Assembly: GCF_000473325.1 (NCBI RefSeq)
Contig: NZ_KI421513.1
Location: forward strand, 954,217 to 1,018,216
Source: Leisingera caerulea DSM 24564
GTDB lineage: Bacteria; Pseudomonadota; Alphaproteobacteria; Rhodobacterales; Rhodobacteraceae
Direction: 5' to 3'
Length of the DNA: 64,000 bases
Positions 18,179-27,326 of the stretch are shown here, piece after piece. The number at the start of each line of letters is the position of its first letter. Positions within the stretch are counted from its first letter, which is position 1. The position numbers and the translations under genes are program-made. Below the pieces are notes generated by a model. The model made no database searches. It was not told where the DNA came from and saw nothing but the letters and a program-made list of their open reading frames with translations.

Positions 18179-18196
18179 TGACGCCGCCTGGCGTCA
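18179..18196 (+). terminator. Small perfect hairpin after yqjG
   Basis: TGACGCC and GGCGTCA form a 7-bp stem with loop GCCT, starting 11 bases after the yqjG stop. There is no T tract, so termination here is uncertain. No cobalamin-riboswitch box was found in the 101 bases before cobC. Confidence 0.35.
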
Positions 18197-18268
18197 GATC
18201 CGCCTCTCCTGCATCAAATAGGGAGTTCACGCACTGAACCGGTTGCGTTAAGAAACGGGGAATCTCAT

Positions 18269-19279
18269 ATGGCATTCAACCAGCCTGGAGAGAAATATCC
18301 ACCGGTGACAACCGCGATGCCTGAACGCCCGCTTGATAACGCATCACCGCCCCGCGACCACGGCGGCAACCTCAGCGCAGCGATGGCCGAATTCGGCGGG
18401 ACACGCAGCGGCTGGATGGACCTGTCCACAGGCATCAACCCGCATCCCTACCCGCTGCCGGAGTTTGCCGCAGGCGATTGGCGCGCACTGCCTGACGCCG
18501 ATGCCCTGGCGGACCTCGAACAGGCGGCCCGAGCGTTCTGGAACATCCCCGGCGAGGCGGCGGTCCTCGCCGCGCCGGGCGCTTCTGCGCTGATCGCAGC
18601 CCTGCCCGCCCTGGCCGCGCCGCGCTGGGTTCAGATCACCAAACCCACGTACAACGAACACGCCGCCGCCTTCGAAGCCCGCGGCTGGAAAATTCGCGTC
18701 GACGGACCGGCCGAGGCCCGTGTCGTGGTCCACCCGAACAATCCGGACGGCCGCCTGTGGAGCGAAGAACATCTTTCCTCTCCGCTCACCATCGTCGACG
18801 AAAGCTTCTGCGACGTCTGCCCCGGCCAGAGCCTGATCCGCGCGGCTGAACGCCCGGGTGTCATCGTGCTGAAAAGCTTCGGGAAATTCTGGGGTCTTGC
18901 CGGCATGCGGCTGGGGTTTGCCATCGGTGACCCCAAGCTGATTGCCAATCTTGCCACCTGGCAGGGCCCCTGGGCCGTATCCGGCCCTGCTTTGCGCACC
19001 GGGGCGCTGGCCCTGCAGGACCGCCCCTGGGCCGAAGCCACCCGCACCCGCCTGAAACAGGATGCCGCCCGGCTGGATGAGCTGGTTCTGGCCAAGGGCG
19101 CCAGCCTGGCCGGCGGCACCGACCTGTTCCGGCTCTACACCGTGGAGGATGCTGCCGCCTGGCAGCGCCGGCTGGCCCGTGCCCATATCTGGAGCCGCAT
19201 CTTCCCCTATTCCCGAACCTATCTGCGCCTGGGCCTGCCGCCTTCGGACGGCTGGGACCGGCTGGAGGCGGCGCTATGA
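18269..19279 (+). CDS. cobC: Threonine-phosphate decarboxylase-like aminotransferase, cobalamin synthesis
   Basis: PLP enzyme of the CobC/CobD family that makes (R)-1-amino-2-propanol phosphate, the linker used in the cobalamin nucleotide loop. The 336 residues include [47 protein letters not shown] and the PLP-lysine block [20 protein letters not shown] at 18269 has GGGGA seven bases upstream; ATG at 18317 is an alternative with a weaker site. Its stop overlaps the cbiB start (ATGA), so the two act together. Confidence 0.92.
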   Translation: MAFNQPGEKYPPVTTAMPERPLDNASPPRDHGGNLSAAMAEFGGTRSGWMDLSTGINPHPYPLPEFAAGDWRALPDADALADLEQAARAFWNIPGEAAVLAAPGASALIAALPALAAPRWVQITKPTYNEHAAAFEARGWKIRVDGPAEARVVVHPNNPDGRLWSEEHLSSPLTIVDESFCDVCPGQSLIRAAERPGVIVLKSFGKFWGLAGMRLGFAIGDPKLIANLATWQGPWAVSGPALRTGALALQDRPWAEATRTRLKQDAARLDELVLAKGASLAGGTDLFRLYTVEDAAAWQRRLARAHIWSRIFPYSRTYLRLGLPPSDGWDRLEAAL

Positions 19280-20187
19280 GCACGGCCGCTATGCTGTCCC
19301 TGGCCCTGCTGCTGGATGCCGTCTTCGGCGAGCCGGAATGGCTCTGGTCCCGCCTCACCCACCCCGCGGTGCTGATGGGCAAGGCGGTCGGGTACCTGGA
19401 CCGCAAGCTCAACACTGGCGGCAACCGCCGCGGCAAGGGCGTGCTGGCAGCTCTGGCGCTGGTTCTATGCGGCTATTTCGCGGGCAAGCTGCTGGCGCTG
19501 CCGGGGGCGCTGGTGGAAATACTGGTGGCTGCCGTCCTGATCGCCCAGCGATCGCTGACCGAACATGTCGCCGCGGTCGCCAAGGGGCTGCGCAGCAGCC
19601 TGGCGGAAGGCCGCGAGGCGGTGGCGATGATCGTCAGCCGCGACACCGCTGCGATGTCCGCACCGCAAGTTGCCCGCTCCGCCATCGAAAGCGGGTCGGA
19701 GAACCTGTCCGACGGCGTCATCGCGCCTGCCTTCTGGTTCCTGATCGCCGGGCTGCCGGGGCTGATCATCTACAAGATGGTCAACACCGCCGACAGCATG
19801 ATCGGCTACCGCAATGACTGGTACAAGGACTTTGGCTGGGCCGCCGCCCGGCTGGACGACCTGCTGAACCTGATCCCGGCGCGGCTGACCGGCCTGCTGA
19901 TTGCGCTGCCCGGCGGCCAGCTGCGCCACTGGAACGCCATCGCGGCAGATGCCCGCAAACACCGCTCCCCTAACGCCGGCTGGCCCGAGGCCGCCATGGC
20001 GCGGGCGTTGAACACCGCTTTGGCCGGCCCGCGCTCCTATGACGGACAACTGAGGGACTTCCCCTGGGTTCATGCCGACGGAGCCAAAAGCGCCAGCGCC
20101 GAAACCATCAGCCGCGCCGTCACCCTGCTTTGGCAGACCTGGGCAATTGCCCTGGCACTGACCATTGCCATCGCCGTGTTTTTCTAG
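19276..20187 (+). CDS. cbiB: Adenosylcobinamide-phosphate synthase (CbiB/CobD)
   Basis: Inner-membrane enzyme that attaches aminopropanol phosphate to adenosylcobyric acid. The 303-residue polytopic protein carries the family blocks [61 protein letters not shown] and [15 protein letters not shown]. About four or five membrane segments are visible. Translationally coupled to cobC, its substrate supplier. bluB, for the lower ligand, is also in this window at 44.2 kb but is not linked. Confidence 0.95.
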   Translation: MSTAAMLSLALLLDAVFGEPEWLWSRLTHPAVLMGKAVGYLDRKLNTGGNRRGKGVLAALALVLCGYFAGKLLALPGALVEILVAAVLIAQRSLTEHVAAVAKGLRSSLAEGREAVAMIVSRDTAAMSAPQVARSAIESGSENLSDGVIAPAFWFLIAGLPGLIIYKMVNTADSMIGYRNDWYKDFGWAAARLDDLLNLIPARLTGLLIALPGGQLRHWNAIAADARKHRSPNAGWPEAAMARALNTALAGPRSYDGQLRDFPWVHADGAKSASAETISRAVTLLWQTWAIALALTIAIAVFF

Positions 20188-20211
20188 CACATAAGACCCT
20201 GTGGGAGCGGA

Positions 20212-21402
20212 ATGACAAGGAGCGCCAGAGTTATGCGCCTATTGCCCTTTGCCCTCGCGGTGAGCCTGCTGCCAGCAGCGGCGGCGGCCCAATGCGGCGG
20301 CGGCTTTCAGAATTTCGTCAACCTCTTGAAAGACGAGGCGGTGCAGGCCGGCTATGGCGTCACGACGGTCAATGCCTTCTTTGACGGCACCCGCCAGGAC
20401 CGCCGCGTGCTCAAGGCCGACCGCGCCCAAGGTGTTTTTCAGAAACCCTTCGTCGACTTTTCCCGCCGCCTGATCTCGCAGAGCCGCCTGCAGCGCGGCT
20501 TGCAGATGTCGCAGAAGCACGACAGCACGTTCCAGCGGATCGAGAGCACATATGGCATCAACCGCGGCGTTCTGCTGGCCTTCTGGGCATTCGAGACCGA
20601 CTACGGCGGCTATCAGGGCGATTTCAACACCCGCGACGCGCTGGTGACGCTGGCCCACGACTGCCGCCGCCCTGAGTTGTTCCGGCCGCAGGTCTTTTCT
20701 GCGCTGGAGATGTACCGGCAGGGCAATTTCGACCCCAAGCGCACCACAGGCGCCTGGGCGGGGGAAATCGGCATGGTGCAGATGCTGCCCAGCGACATTC
20801 TGGAACACGGCGTGGATGCCGATGGCGACGGCAAGGTCAGCCTGAAAACCTCTGCCGCCGATGCGCTGATGTCCGGTGCGCGGATGCTGTCGCACCTGGG
20901 CTGGCAGCCCGGGCAGCCCTGGCTGCAGGAAGTCACCATCCCTGAAGGCTTGGACCTGACGCTGTCCGGCACCGCCCGCAAAAAAACCGTGGCCCAATGG
21001 CGCGCGCTCGGCGTTTCAGCGCGTGACGGCAGCCTGCCCGACCCCTCCATGCGTGCCTCCCTTCTGCTGCCGCAAGGGCATAAGGGGCCGGCCTTCCTCG
21101 CTTACCCCAACTTCGATGTCTATTTCGAGTGGAACCAGAGCTTTACCTACGTGCTGACTGCCGCCTATTTCGCCAACCGGCTGGAAGGCGCGGACGTCTA
21201 TAAGGCCGGCCAGCCCGACAGCGGACTGACCGGCACTCAGATGAAGCAGCTGCAACAGAAACTGCAGGCACGCGGCCACAATGTCGGCGATATCGACGGT
21301 ATCCTCGGCGCCCGCACACGGCTTGCCGTGCAGAAAGAGCAGCAACGCCTCGGCCTGCCTGCCGACGCATGGCCCACTCCAGCGCTGCTGAAGAAGCTCT
21401 AA
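20212..21402 (+). CDS. Lytic murein transglycosylase (MltB family) with peptidoglycan-binding domain
   Basis: Periplasmic enzyme that cleaves peptidoglycan glycan strands to 1,6-anhydro products. The 396 residues contain a signal peptide (to about 27) with Cys28 right after AAAAQ, then the catalytic domain with Glu128 in AFWAFETDYGG. An EF-hand-like loop DADGDGKVSLKTS follows, as in Slt35. The C-terminal peptidoglycan-binding domain (about 340-396) includes MKQLQQKLQARGHNVGDIDGILG. Start at 20212 (GGGAG upstream) or ATG at 20233 (AAGGAG upstream) are both plausible. Its last 4 bases overlap the convergent next gene. Confidence 0.92.
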   Translation: MTRSARVMRLLPFALAVSLLPAAAAAQCGGGFQNFVNLLKDEAVQAGYGVTTVNAFFDGTRQDRRVLKADRAQGVFQKPFVDFSRRLISQSRLQRGLQMSQKHDSTFQRIESTYGINRGVLLAFWAFETDYGGYQGDFNTRDALVTLAHDCRRPELFRPQVFSALEMYRQGNFDPKRTTGAWAGEIGMVQMLPSDILEHGVDADGDGKVSLKTSAADALMSGARMLSHLGWQPGQPWLQEVTIPEGLDLTLSGTARKKTVAQWRALGVSARDGSLPDPSMRASLLLPQGHKGPAFLAYPNFDVYFEWNQSFTYVLTAAYFANRLEGADVYKAGQPDSGLTGTQMKQLQQKLQARGHNVGDIDGILGARTRLAVQKEQQRLGLPADAWPTPALLKKL

Positions 21403-21755
21403 CGCACCGGGAACCGCTCGCCCTTCTGGGTGATCAGGATTACCCGGCTTCCGTTGCGGACATACAGATCGCAGCGGCCAAACCCGTTTGGGAAATCCAC
21501 GCAGATACTGCCGTCCCCGGCAATCCGGTACGTGCCCCAGGCGGTGCCGCCGCCATTTTCCCGCGAGTAGGTGTAGGAATAGGCGCCGTCACGGCCATAG
21601 AGCGACTCGCCGCCGTCATAAAAGCGGAAGGACTGCCCCGGCAGCGCCTCCAGCTCGGAGAGCGCAAATGGGGCGTCGCCCGGGCGCAGTTCCCAGTCCG
21701 CGGCTTGGGCTGTGCCCGCTGCCAGGCTTAGAAAAAGGGGCATGATCCATTTCAT
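21399..21755 (-). CDS. Secreted hypothetical protein (118 aa)
   Basis: A small exported protein of unknown function. It has a clear signal peptide (MKWIMPLFLSLAAGTAQA, cleavage near residue 18), then a beta-rich domain with AYSYTYSRENGGGTAWGTYRIAGDG and two cysteines (CVDFPNGFGRC) that may form a periplasmic disulfide. No domain I can name. It overlaps the transglycosylase gene tail to tail by 4 bases. The YbjN-like gene 58 bases upstream on the same strand also encodes a secreted protein. Confidence 0.78.
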   Translation of the reverse strand: MKWIMPLFLSLAAGTAQAADWELRPGDAPFALSELEALPGQSFRFYDGGESLYGRDGAYSYTYSRENGGGTAWGTYRIAGDGSICVDFPNGFGRCDLYVRNGSRVILITQKGERFPVR

Positions 21756-21813
21756 GCCCCTACTCTAGCGTCTGTATTTTGAACCTGCCGTCACGATGCG
21801 GTGACAGCGCCAC

Positions 21814-22281
21814 TTACCAATCGATGAAAGTCTCGAAATCCTGCATCGCCCGGGTCCACAGGCTGACAGCCTGGGCAAAGTCATCCGGGCTCATGCCGTC
21901 ATCGCCAAGGAACAAATCCATTTCGATCCGCGCCGAGCCTTCCTCGGAGATATAGCCGCGGGCAAAGCGGTTTTCATTGTTCCACTCGTTGATCTTGGCC
22001 AGGCGCACGCTGCCATCTGTCTGATATCCCGAGAAAAACTGGATCGCGTTGCAGTTGGTGTTGTTGTCGCAGCCGTAGTAGTAGACCGAGAAGTCATTGC
22101 CGTAATACTCGACCTTGACGTTCGGATCGCCGACGCTGTCAGTGGTCAATTCCACCGTCGCGCCCTCATCCTTAAAGAAATCAGCCACGCTGTCGCCGGT
22201 CGTGGCCACAACATTCTGGGCCGCAGCCGCCCCCGGCAGCATCAGCGCCGCGCAGGCGGCAATTGCCTTGATAATATTCAT
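21814..22281 (-). CDS. Secreted YbjN-domain protein
   Basis: A 155-residue exported protein. After a signal peptide (cleaved near AAAAQN, residue 22) it has one YbjN-like domain with VADFFKDEGATVELTTDS, FSVYYYGCDNNTNCNAIQFFSGY and INEWNNENRFARGYI, the last being a strong YbjN hallmark. Function is unknown; the domain resembles type III chaperone folds. A pair of cysteines in the centre suits a periplasmic disulfide. ATG at 22281 follows GGAG. It lies 57 bases below smc. Confidence 0.85.
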   Translation of the reverse strand: MNIIKAIAACAALMLPGAAAAQNVVATTGDSVADFFKDEGATVELTTDSVGDPNVKVEYYGNDFSVYYYGCDNNTNCNAIQFFSGYQTDGSVRLAKINEWNNENRFARGYISEEGSARIEMDLFLGDDGMSPDDFAQAVSLWTRAMQDFETFIDW

Positions 22282-22338
22282 TCGTGTCTCCACCAATAGT
22301 TTCGCGCGCCCCTGCACCGATCCCCCCGGCGCAGAAAC

Positions 22339-25300
22339 TCAGGCCACCATCGCCTCTGCTTTCTTCAGGTCAACTGAAACCAGCTGGCTGACTCCCTTTT
22401 CCTGCATGGTGACTCCGAAAAGCCGGTCCATCCGCGCCATCGTCACCGCGTGGTGGGTGATGATCAAAAAGCGGGTTTCGGTCTGGCGGCACATCTCGTC
22501 CAAGAGGTCGCAAAAGCGGGTGACGTTTGCGTCGTCCAGCGGCGCGTCGACCTCGTCCAGCACGCAGATCGGGGCCGGGTTCGACAGGAACACCGCAAAG
22601 ATCAGCGCCATCGCGGTCAGCGTCTGCTCGCCGCCCGACAATAGCGACAGGGTCGACAGCTTCTTGCCCGGCGGCTGGCACATGATCTCCAGGCCTGCAT
22701 CCAGCGGGTCGTCGCTTTCGACCATCACCAGGTTGGCCTCGCCGCCGCCGAACAGATGGGTGAACAGCATGGCAAAGCTGTTGTTCACCTGTTCGAACGC
22801 CGTCAGCAGCCGCTCGCGCCCCTCGCGGTTGAGGCTGGCGATACCGTCGCGCAAGGTCTTCACCGCGCCTTCCAGATCCAGCTTTTCGGCGACCAGCGTG
22901 TCGTGCTCCTCCTGCACGCTGCGGGCGTCTTCCTCCGCCCGCAGGTTCACAGCACCCAAAGCATCGCGCTGGCGCTTGTAGCGGTCGACATCCGCCTCCA
23001 GGCTTTCCGAGGCCGGCATTTCGTCCGGCGACACGCCCAGCTTCTCCAGAAGGGCCTGCGGGGTGATCTGCTGCGCCTCAATGATCCGGCCCGCGGCCTG
23101 GGTCACCGCCTCCTTGGCTGCATCGCTGCGCGCCTCGGAGCGCGCCCGTGCTTCGCGGGCCTCGGAGGCCAGACGCTCGCATTCCCGCTCTTTGTGCACC
23201 GCCTCGCGCAGTTCGGCTTCCGCGGCGATCAGGGCTTCTGTGGCCGCAGACTTGCGTGCCTCGGCCTCGGAAATCGCCTCGTTCAGCTCTTCCCGCTTCT
23301 CCGCAATCTCCGCCGGGACCGCATTGGCCTCTTCCAGCTCCTCCTGCGAGGCCTCGCGGCGCTCCGCCAGCTCCTCGATCCGCTGCTTGGCGCTTTCCAG
23401 CCGGTGGCGCCAGCCCGACAGCTCCTTGGTCACCTCCTGCGCGCGCTTGGTGCGCGCCTCGCCCTCACGGCGCAGCTCGTCATGGCTGGAGCGGTGGGTC
23501 AGCATGGTAATCCGCGCGGCTTCGACCGACTGCTTGATCTCCTCGACGGCCCCGCGCGCCTGATCCAGGTCGCCCAGCTCGCCCAAGGCCTTCTGCGCCT
23601 CTTTCAGCTGCAGGCGGGCATTCAGCGCATCTTCCTCATGGCGGGAGACCGCAATGCCGAGTGTCTCCAGTTTGGCCTCCGCGAGGTTGCGGTCCGCCTC
23701 GGCCCGGCTCAGCGCGCGGGCCGCATCGGCCACCCGCTGATCCGCCACCCGTCGCGCCTGGCGGGCGTTCTGGTCGGCCAGCGTCACCTCGTCCAGCTTG
23801 CGCAGCAGCATTTCATGCGCGTCGCGGGCACCATCGGCCTTGGCGCTGACGCGCTCCATGTCCTGCTTCAGCGCTTCCAGCTTGTTGAGCTGCTCCAGCC
23901 GCAGTGCAGCGGCACTCGGCGCATCCTCGGCCCAGGCGCGGTAGCCGTCCCAGCGCCACAGGTCGCCCTCGACTGTCACCAGCCGCTGCCCCGGCTTGAG
24001 CTGCGCCTGCAGCCCGGCGGCAGCATCGCCATCCACCAGCCCGATCTGCGCCACCCGGCGTGACAGCGCCTCCGGCCCGGAGACAAACAACGCCAACGGC
24101 TGCACGCCGTCCGGCAGCGCCGCATCGTGGTCATAACCCGGCAGCAAGACCCAGCCAGTCGGCCCGTCCGCCTCTGCCAGCGGCGCCCGCAGGTCATCGG
24201 CCAGCGCCGCCCCCAGCGCCTTCTCGTATCCTGGCGCCACGGTCAGCTCATCCAGGATCTGGCCGCCCTCGGCGGTGTCGCGCTCCACCAGCTTGGCCAG
24301 CGCGGTGACCTCGGCACGCAGCGCGCCGAGCTCGCCTTCGGCCTCGGACCGCTGGGAGCGTGCTTCTGCCTCGAGGCTCTGGGTCTCCGTCCGCAGCTCG
24401 TCCGCGGCAGCCAGCGCCTCTTCGGCCGCCTCAGAGGCCTCGCGGGCCTCCTCCTCGGCCGTCACAGCGGCTTCGAACCTCTCTGCCGCAAGCTCCAGAG
24501 CCTTCTGTGCCTCGCCCTGCGCGGCGCGGGCTTTCTCCGCCTCGCCCTCAGAGCGGCCAAGCGCCCGCTGGCAGTCCTCGACCGCGCGCCGTGCGGACTG
24601 GTGCCGGGCCGCCAGGCGGGCGACATCCTCGGTCACCTGCGACAGGTGTTCCTCGCGCGCCTGCAGGATCGAGCCCGCATCGCGCGCCAGCTCCGCCACC
24701 TCGGCCAGCCGGCCGTCGTGCCCCTCGCCGGCCTTGGACAGCTCGCGCTGCTCCCATTCCAGCCGCTCGATGGTTTGACCGGCGTCGTTGTTCAGCCCGG
24801 ACTCGCGTTCGATGTCATTGCCCAGCTGGAGAATCCGGCTGCTAAGCCGCTCAATGGCCTGGCGCGCCTGCGCCTCCTGATCGCTCAGGGAATCCCGCTG
24901 CACCACCAGCCGCTGCAGAACGGCGGCAGCAATCGCCTCCTCCTCGCGCAGAGGAGGCAGTTTTTCCTCAAACGTGCCGCGCTGCGCCGCCGCCGCGCGC
25001 ACCAGCGCCTCAGCCTTTGACGCATGTTCGACCCGCACCCGCAGCTCATCCTCGGCCGTCAGCCGGGCCTCATCAGCCTCGCGCCAGCGTCGGTACAGAA
25101 GCATCCCCTCAGACAGCCGCAGCTTTTCGCCGATCTCGCGGTAGCGCTGCGCCTGGCGCGCCTGCTTGGCCAGCTGCGACAGCTGTGCCGCCAGCTGTTC
25201 AATCACATCGTCGACGCGCAGCAGGTTCGCCTCGGTATTCTTCAGCTTCAGTTCCGCCTCATGACGGCGCTGATAGAGGCCGGAAATCCCCGCAGCCTCT

Positions 25301-25794
25301 TCCAGAATGCGGCGGCGCGCCTTGGGCTTGGCGTTGATCAGCTCGGCAATCTGCCCCTGCCGGACCAGCGCCGGCGAATGCGCCCCTGTGGAGGCATCGG
25401 CAAACAGCATCTGCACATCGCGCGCCCGCACGTCCTTGCCGTTGGACTTATAGGCGCTGCCGACATCGCGGGTGATCCGGCGCACGATCTCCAAAAGGTC
25501 GCTGTCGTTGAACCCGGAGGGCGCCAGCCGTTCCGAGTTGTCGATCTGCAGGCTCACCTCGGCAAAGTTGCGCGCGGGCCGTGACGAGGTGCCGGCAAAG
25601 ATCACATCTTCCATGCCGCCGCCGCGCATCGCCTTGGCGCGGGTCTCGCCCATCACCCAGCGCAATGCCTCCAGAAGATTGGATTTGCCGCAGCCGTTTG
25701 GACCCACAACCCCGGTCAGCCCATCGGCAATGACCAGTTCGGTAGGATCAACAAAGCTTTTGAAGCCGTTCAGCCTGAGCTTGGAAAACCGCAA
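22339..25794 (-). CDS. smc: Chromosome segregation ATPase SMC
   Basis: Core ATPase of the condensin complex, which loops and segregates chromosomal DNA. The 1151 residues have the full architecture: Walker A GPNGCGKSN (about 32-40), an N-terminal coiled coil (about 165-500), a hinge (about 515-660, around YEKALGAALADDLRAPL), a second coiled coil, the ABC signature LLSGGEQTLTAMAL and Walker B CVLDEVDAPLDD with the D-loop and H-loop. No truncation. A good promoter and a DnaA-box 9-mer lie upstream. Partners scpA and scpB are outside the window. Confidence 0.98.
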   Translation of the reverse strand: MRFSKLRLNGFKSFVDPTELVIADGLTGVVGPNGCGKSNLLEALRWVMGETRAKAMRGGGMEDVIFAGTSSRPARNFAEVSLQIDNSERLAPSGFNDSDLLEIVRRITRDVGSAYKSNGKDVRARDVQMLFADASTGAHSPALVRQGQIAELINAKPKARRRILEEAAGISGLYQRRHEAELKLKNTEANLLRVDDVIEQLAAQLSQLAKQARQAQRYREIGEKLRLSEGMLLYRRWREADEARLTAEDELRVRVEHASKAEALVRAAAAQRGTFEEKLPPLREEEAIAAAVLQRLVVQRDSLSDQEAQARQAIERLSSRILQLGNDIERESGLNNDAGQTIERLEWEQRELSKAGEGHDGRLAEVAELARDAGSILQAREEHLSQVTEDVARLAARHQSARRAVEDCQRALGRSEGEAEKARAAQGEAQKALELAAERFEAAVTAEEEAREASEAAEEALAAADELRTETQSLEAEARSQRSEAEGELGALRAEVTALAKLVERDTAEGGQILDELTVAPGYEKALGAALADDLRAPLAEADGPTGWVLLPGYDHDAALPDGVQPLALFVSGPEALSRRVAQIGLVDGDAAAGLQAQLKPGQRLVTVEGDLWRWDGYRAWAEDAPSAAALRLEQLNKLEALKQDMERVSAKADGARDAHEMLLRKLDEVTLADQNARQARRVADQRVADAARALSRAEADRNLAEAKLETLGIAVSRHEEDALNARLQLKEAQKALGELGDLDQARGAVEEIKQSVEAARITMLTHRSSHDELRREGEARTKRAQEVTKELSGWRHRLESAKQRIEELAERREASQEELEEANAVPAEIAEKREELNEAISEAEARKSAATEALIAAEAELREAVHKERECERLASEAREARARSEARSDAAKEAVTQAAGRIIEAQQITPQALLEKLGVSPDEMPASESLEADVDRYKRQRDALGAVNLRAEEDARSVQEEHDTLVAEKLDLEGAVKTLRDGIASLNREGRERLLTAFEQVNNSFAMLFTHLFGGGEANLVMVESDDPLDAGLEIMCQPPGKKLSTLSLLSGGEQTLTAMALIFAVFLSNPAPICVLDEVDAPLDDANVTRFCDLLDEMCRQTETRFLIITHHAVTMARMDRLFGVTMQEKGVSQLVSVDLKKAEAMVA

Positions 25795-25824
25795 AGCTGC
25801 CCCTTCGTGATTCCGTATCGAGAA

Positions 25825-25853
25825 AGTTCAGCGGGTCTTATCGCGTGTGTCAA
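25825..25853 (-). promoter_or_regulatory. Candidate sigma-70 promoter of smc
   Basis: On the minus strand a consensus -35 TTGACA (25853-25848) is followed after 17 bases by TGAACT (25830-25825). The ATG of smc is 30 bases further. This is the best promoter match seen in the window. Confidence 0.55.
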
Positions 25854-25914
25854 CGCTCCGCACCCCCAAATCGGGGCAGGAACGTTTCAATTCACACTAT
25901 ATCTTGTGGATAAC

Positions 25915-25923
25915 CTGCAAGAT
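25915..25923 (-). promoter_or_regulatory. Perfect DnaA-box 9-mer upstream of smc
   Basis: TTATCCACA, the E. coli DnaA-box consensus, reads on the minus strand 62 bases upstream of the smc -35. One such 9-mer is expected about every 130 kb of random sequence counting both strands, so chance is possible. Its intergenic position makes it worth noting. No box cluster or AT-rich unwinding element is present, so this is not an origin. Confidence 0.4.
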
Positions 25924-25959
25924 CCGGCGGTGTTTTGCCAAGCCGGAGCCGTTTGGCAG

Positions 25960-27168
25960 TCAGACAGACCGCAACAACCGTCCCAGCCGGGCGATCCCGT
26001 CCTCAATCGCTGCATGGTTGGAGTTGGAAAAGCTCAGCCGGATCGTGTTCTGGCCGCTGCCATCGGCAAAAAACGCCTGCCCGGGAACAAAGGCCACCTT
26101 CTCCGTCTCCAGCGACCGTGCCAGCAGGTCCGCCCCGTTCATGCCTTCCGGCAACGTCACCCAGACAAACATTCCGCCCTCAGGCCGGGTCCAATCCACG
26201 CCTTCCGGCATGTGTTCCTCCAGGGCCGCCAGCATCACATCCCGGCGGCGCTGATAGACAGCGCGCAGCTGCTCCACGTGTGCGTCGAAACAGGTTTCTG
26301 CAACGCCATGCACCGCCATCTGGTTGATGGTCGACGTGTGCAGGTCCGCCGCCTGCTTCAGCAGCACCATCTGCGAGATCACCGGCTTTGCCGCTACCGC
26401 CCAGCCGATCCGCAGCCCGGGCGCCAACGTCTTGCTGAAGGTGCCGCAATAGACCGTCCGGCAGTCCTCGATCGAGCCCTTCTGCTCCAGTTCCAGCGCC
26501 AGCACCGGCGGCACCGGCTCGCCGTCAAAGCGCAGCGACTGATAGGCGGCGTCCTCAATAATGGCACAGTCCAGCGTGTCCGCCAGTTCTAGCAGCCGCA
26601 GCCGCCCGGTGCGATCCAGCGTTTCCCCGGTCGGGTTGGCAAAGTCCGGCGACAGATAGGCAAATTTCACCGCACTTCCCGCCGCAGCCGCGCCCTCGGC
26701 ATAGCTTTCCGCCGTTCGGTTGCCTTTCAGCGACAACCGGTCATACCGCGGTTCATAGGCGTTGAAAGCCGCCAGCGCCCCAAGGTACGTCGGCCAGCCC
26801 ACCAGCGCGGTGTCGCCCGGCGACAGAAACAGCTTGCCCAGGTAGTCCAGAGCCTGCTGGGAGCCGGAGGTGATCAGCACATTCTCCGCCTCGCAGACAA
26901 TCCCGATCGTCGCCATCTCCCGCACAATCCATTTGCGCAGCGGCAGGTAGCCCTCGCTCACCGAATATTGCAGCGCCAGCGCCTGACGCTCCGGCGTTAG
27001 CGCGGCCTGAAAGGCTTCGGCGAATCCATCCGCCGGAAACAACGCCGGATCCGGGATGCCGCCGGCAAAGGAGATGATGTCCGGCTGATCCAGCAGCTTC
27101 AGCAGCTCGCGGATTTCCGACGCCTTCATCCGCGCATTGCGGGTGGCAAAGATCTGGTTCAGCTGCAT
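25960..27168 (-). CDS. PLP-dependent class I/II aminotransferase (2-aminoadipate aminotransferase-like)
   Basis: A 402-residue fold-type I aminotransferase. It has the N-terminal block MKASEIRELLKLLDQPDIISFAGGIPDP split across two helices, ITSGSQQALDYLGKLFLSPGD, SPDFANPTGETL, IIEDAAYQSLRF and the PLP-lysine motif YCGTFSKTLAPGLRIGW. These fit the LysN/2-aminoadipate-like group with broad amino-acid range; the true substrate is unknown. ATG at 27168 is preceded by GAGGAGAGAGG. It is divergent from a GntR regulator, with inverted repeats in the shared upstream region, so that regulator probably controls it. Confidence 0.9.
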   Translation of the reverse strand: MQLNQIFATRNARMKASEIRELLKLLDQPDIISFAGGIPDPALFPADGFAEAFQAALTPERQALALQYSVSEGYLPLRKWIVREMATIGIVCEAENVLITSGSQQALDYLGKLFLSPGDTALVGWPTYLGALAAFNAYEPRYDRLSLKGNRTAESYAEGAAAAGSAVKFAYLSPDFANPTGETLDRTGRLRLLELADTLDCAIIEDAAYQSLRFDGEPVPPVLALELEQKGSIEDCRTVYCGTFSKTLAPGLRIGWAVAAKPVISQMVLLKQAADLHTSTINQMAVHGVAETCFDAHVEQLRAVYQRRRDVMLAALEEHMPEGVDWTRPEGGMFVWVTLPEGMNGADLLARSLETEKVAFVPGQAFFADGSGQNTIRLSFSNSNHAAIEDGIARLGRLLRSV

Positions 27169-27197
27169 GCCTCTCTCCTCGCGCATGATCTAGGACC

Positions 27198-27235
27198 ACG
27201 GTAGGAGAGTGCAAAACAAAGTCAACAAAGCTGAC
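27198..27235 (-). promoter_or_regulatory. Candidate promoter with overlapping GTCA-N7-TGAC operator for the aminotransferase gene
   Basis: TTGACT (27225-27220) and TACCGT (27203-27198) are spaced 16 bases on the minus strand. The inverted repeat GTCA-N7-TGAC (27221-27235) overlaps the -35. The same half-sites and 7-base spacing recur in front of the GntR gene at 27290-27308. Repressor binding here would block RNA polymerase. Confidence 0.45.
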
Positions 27236-27289
27236 CTTTTGTTACAGCCATCGTGATCCCTGCCCGCCCTTGCAGCCGCCCCTTGCGCG

Positions 27290-27308
27290 TGGTCATATGT
27301 TTTGACCA
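27290..27308. promoter_or_regulatory. Inverted repeat TGGTCA-N7-TGACCA, putative GntR operator
   Basis: A perfect 6-bp inverted repeat ending 18 bases before the GntR start. FadR-type GntR regulators bind palindromes of the TGGTnnnACCA kind, so autoregulation is likely. The centre lies 71 bases from the matching repeat at 27221-27235. Confidence 0.55.
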
Positions 27309-27326
27309 ATTCAGCAGAGCGCCAAG

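Noticed and set aside
18168..18268. Possible cobalamin riboswitch before cobC
   Set aside because: No conserved B12-box sequence and too short; only a 7-bp hairpin is present.
25861..25959. Possible replication origin near the DnaA box
   Set aside because: Only a single box, no AT-rich unwinding region, and no origin-linked genes.
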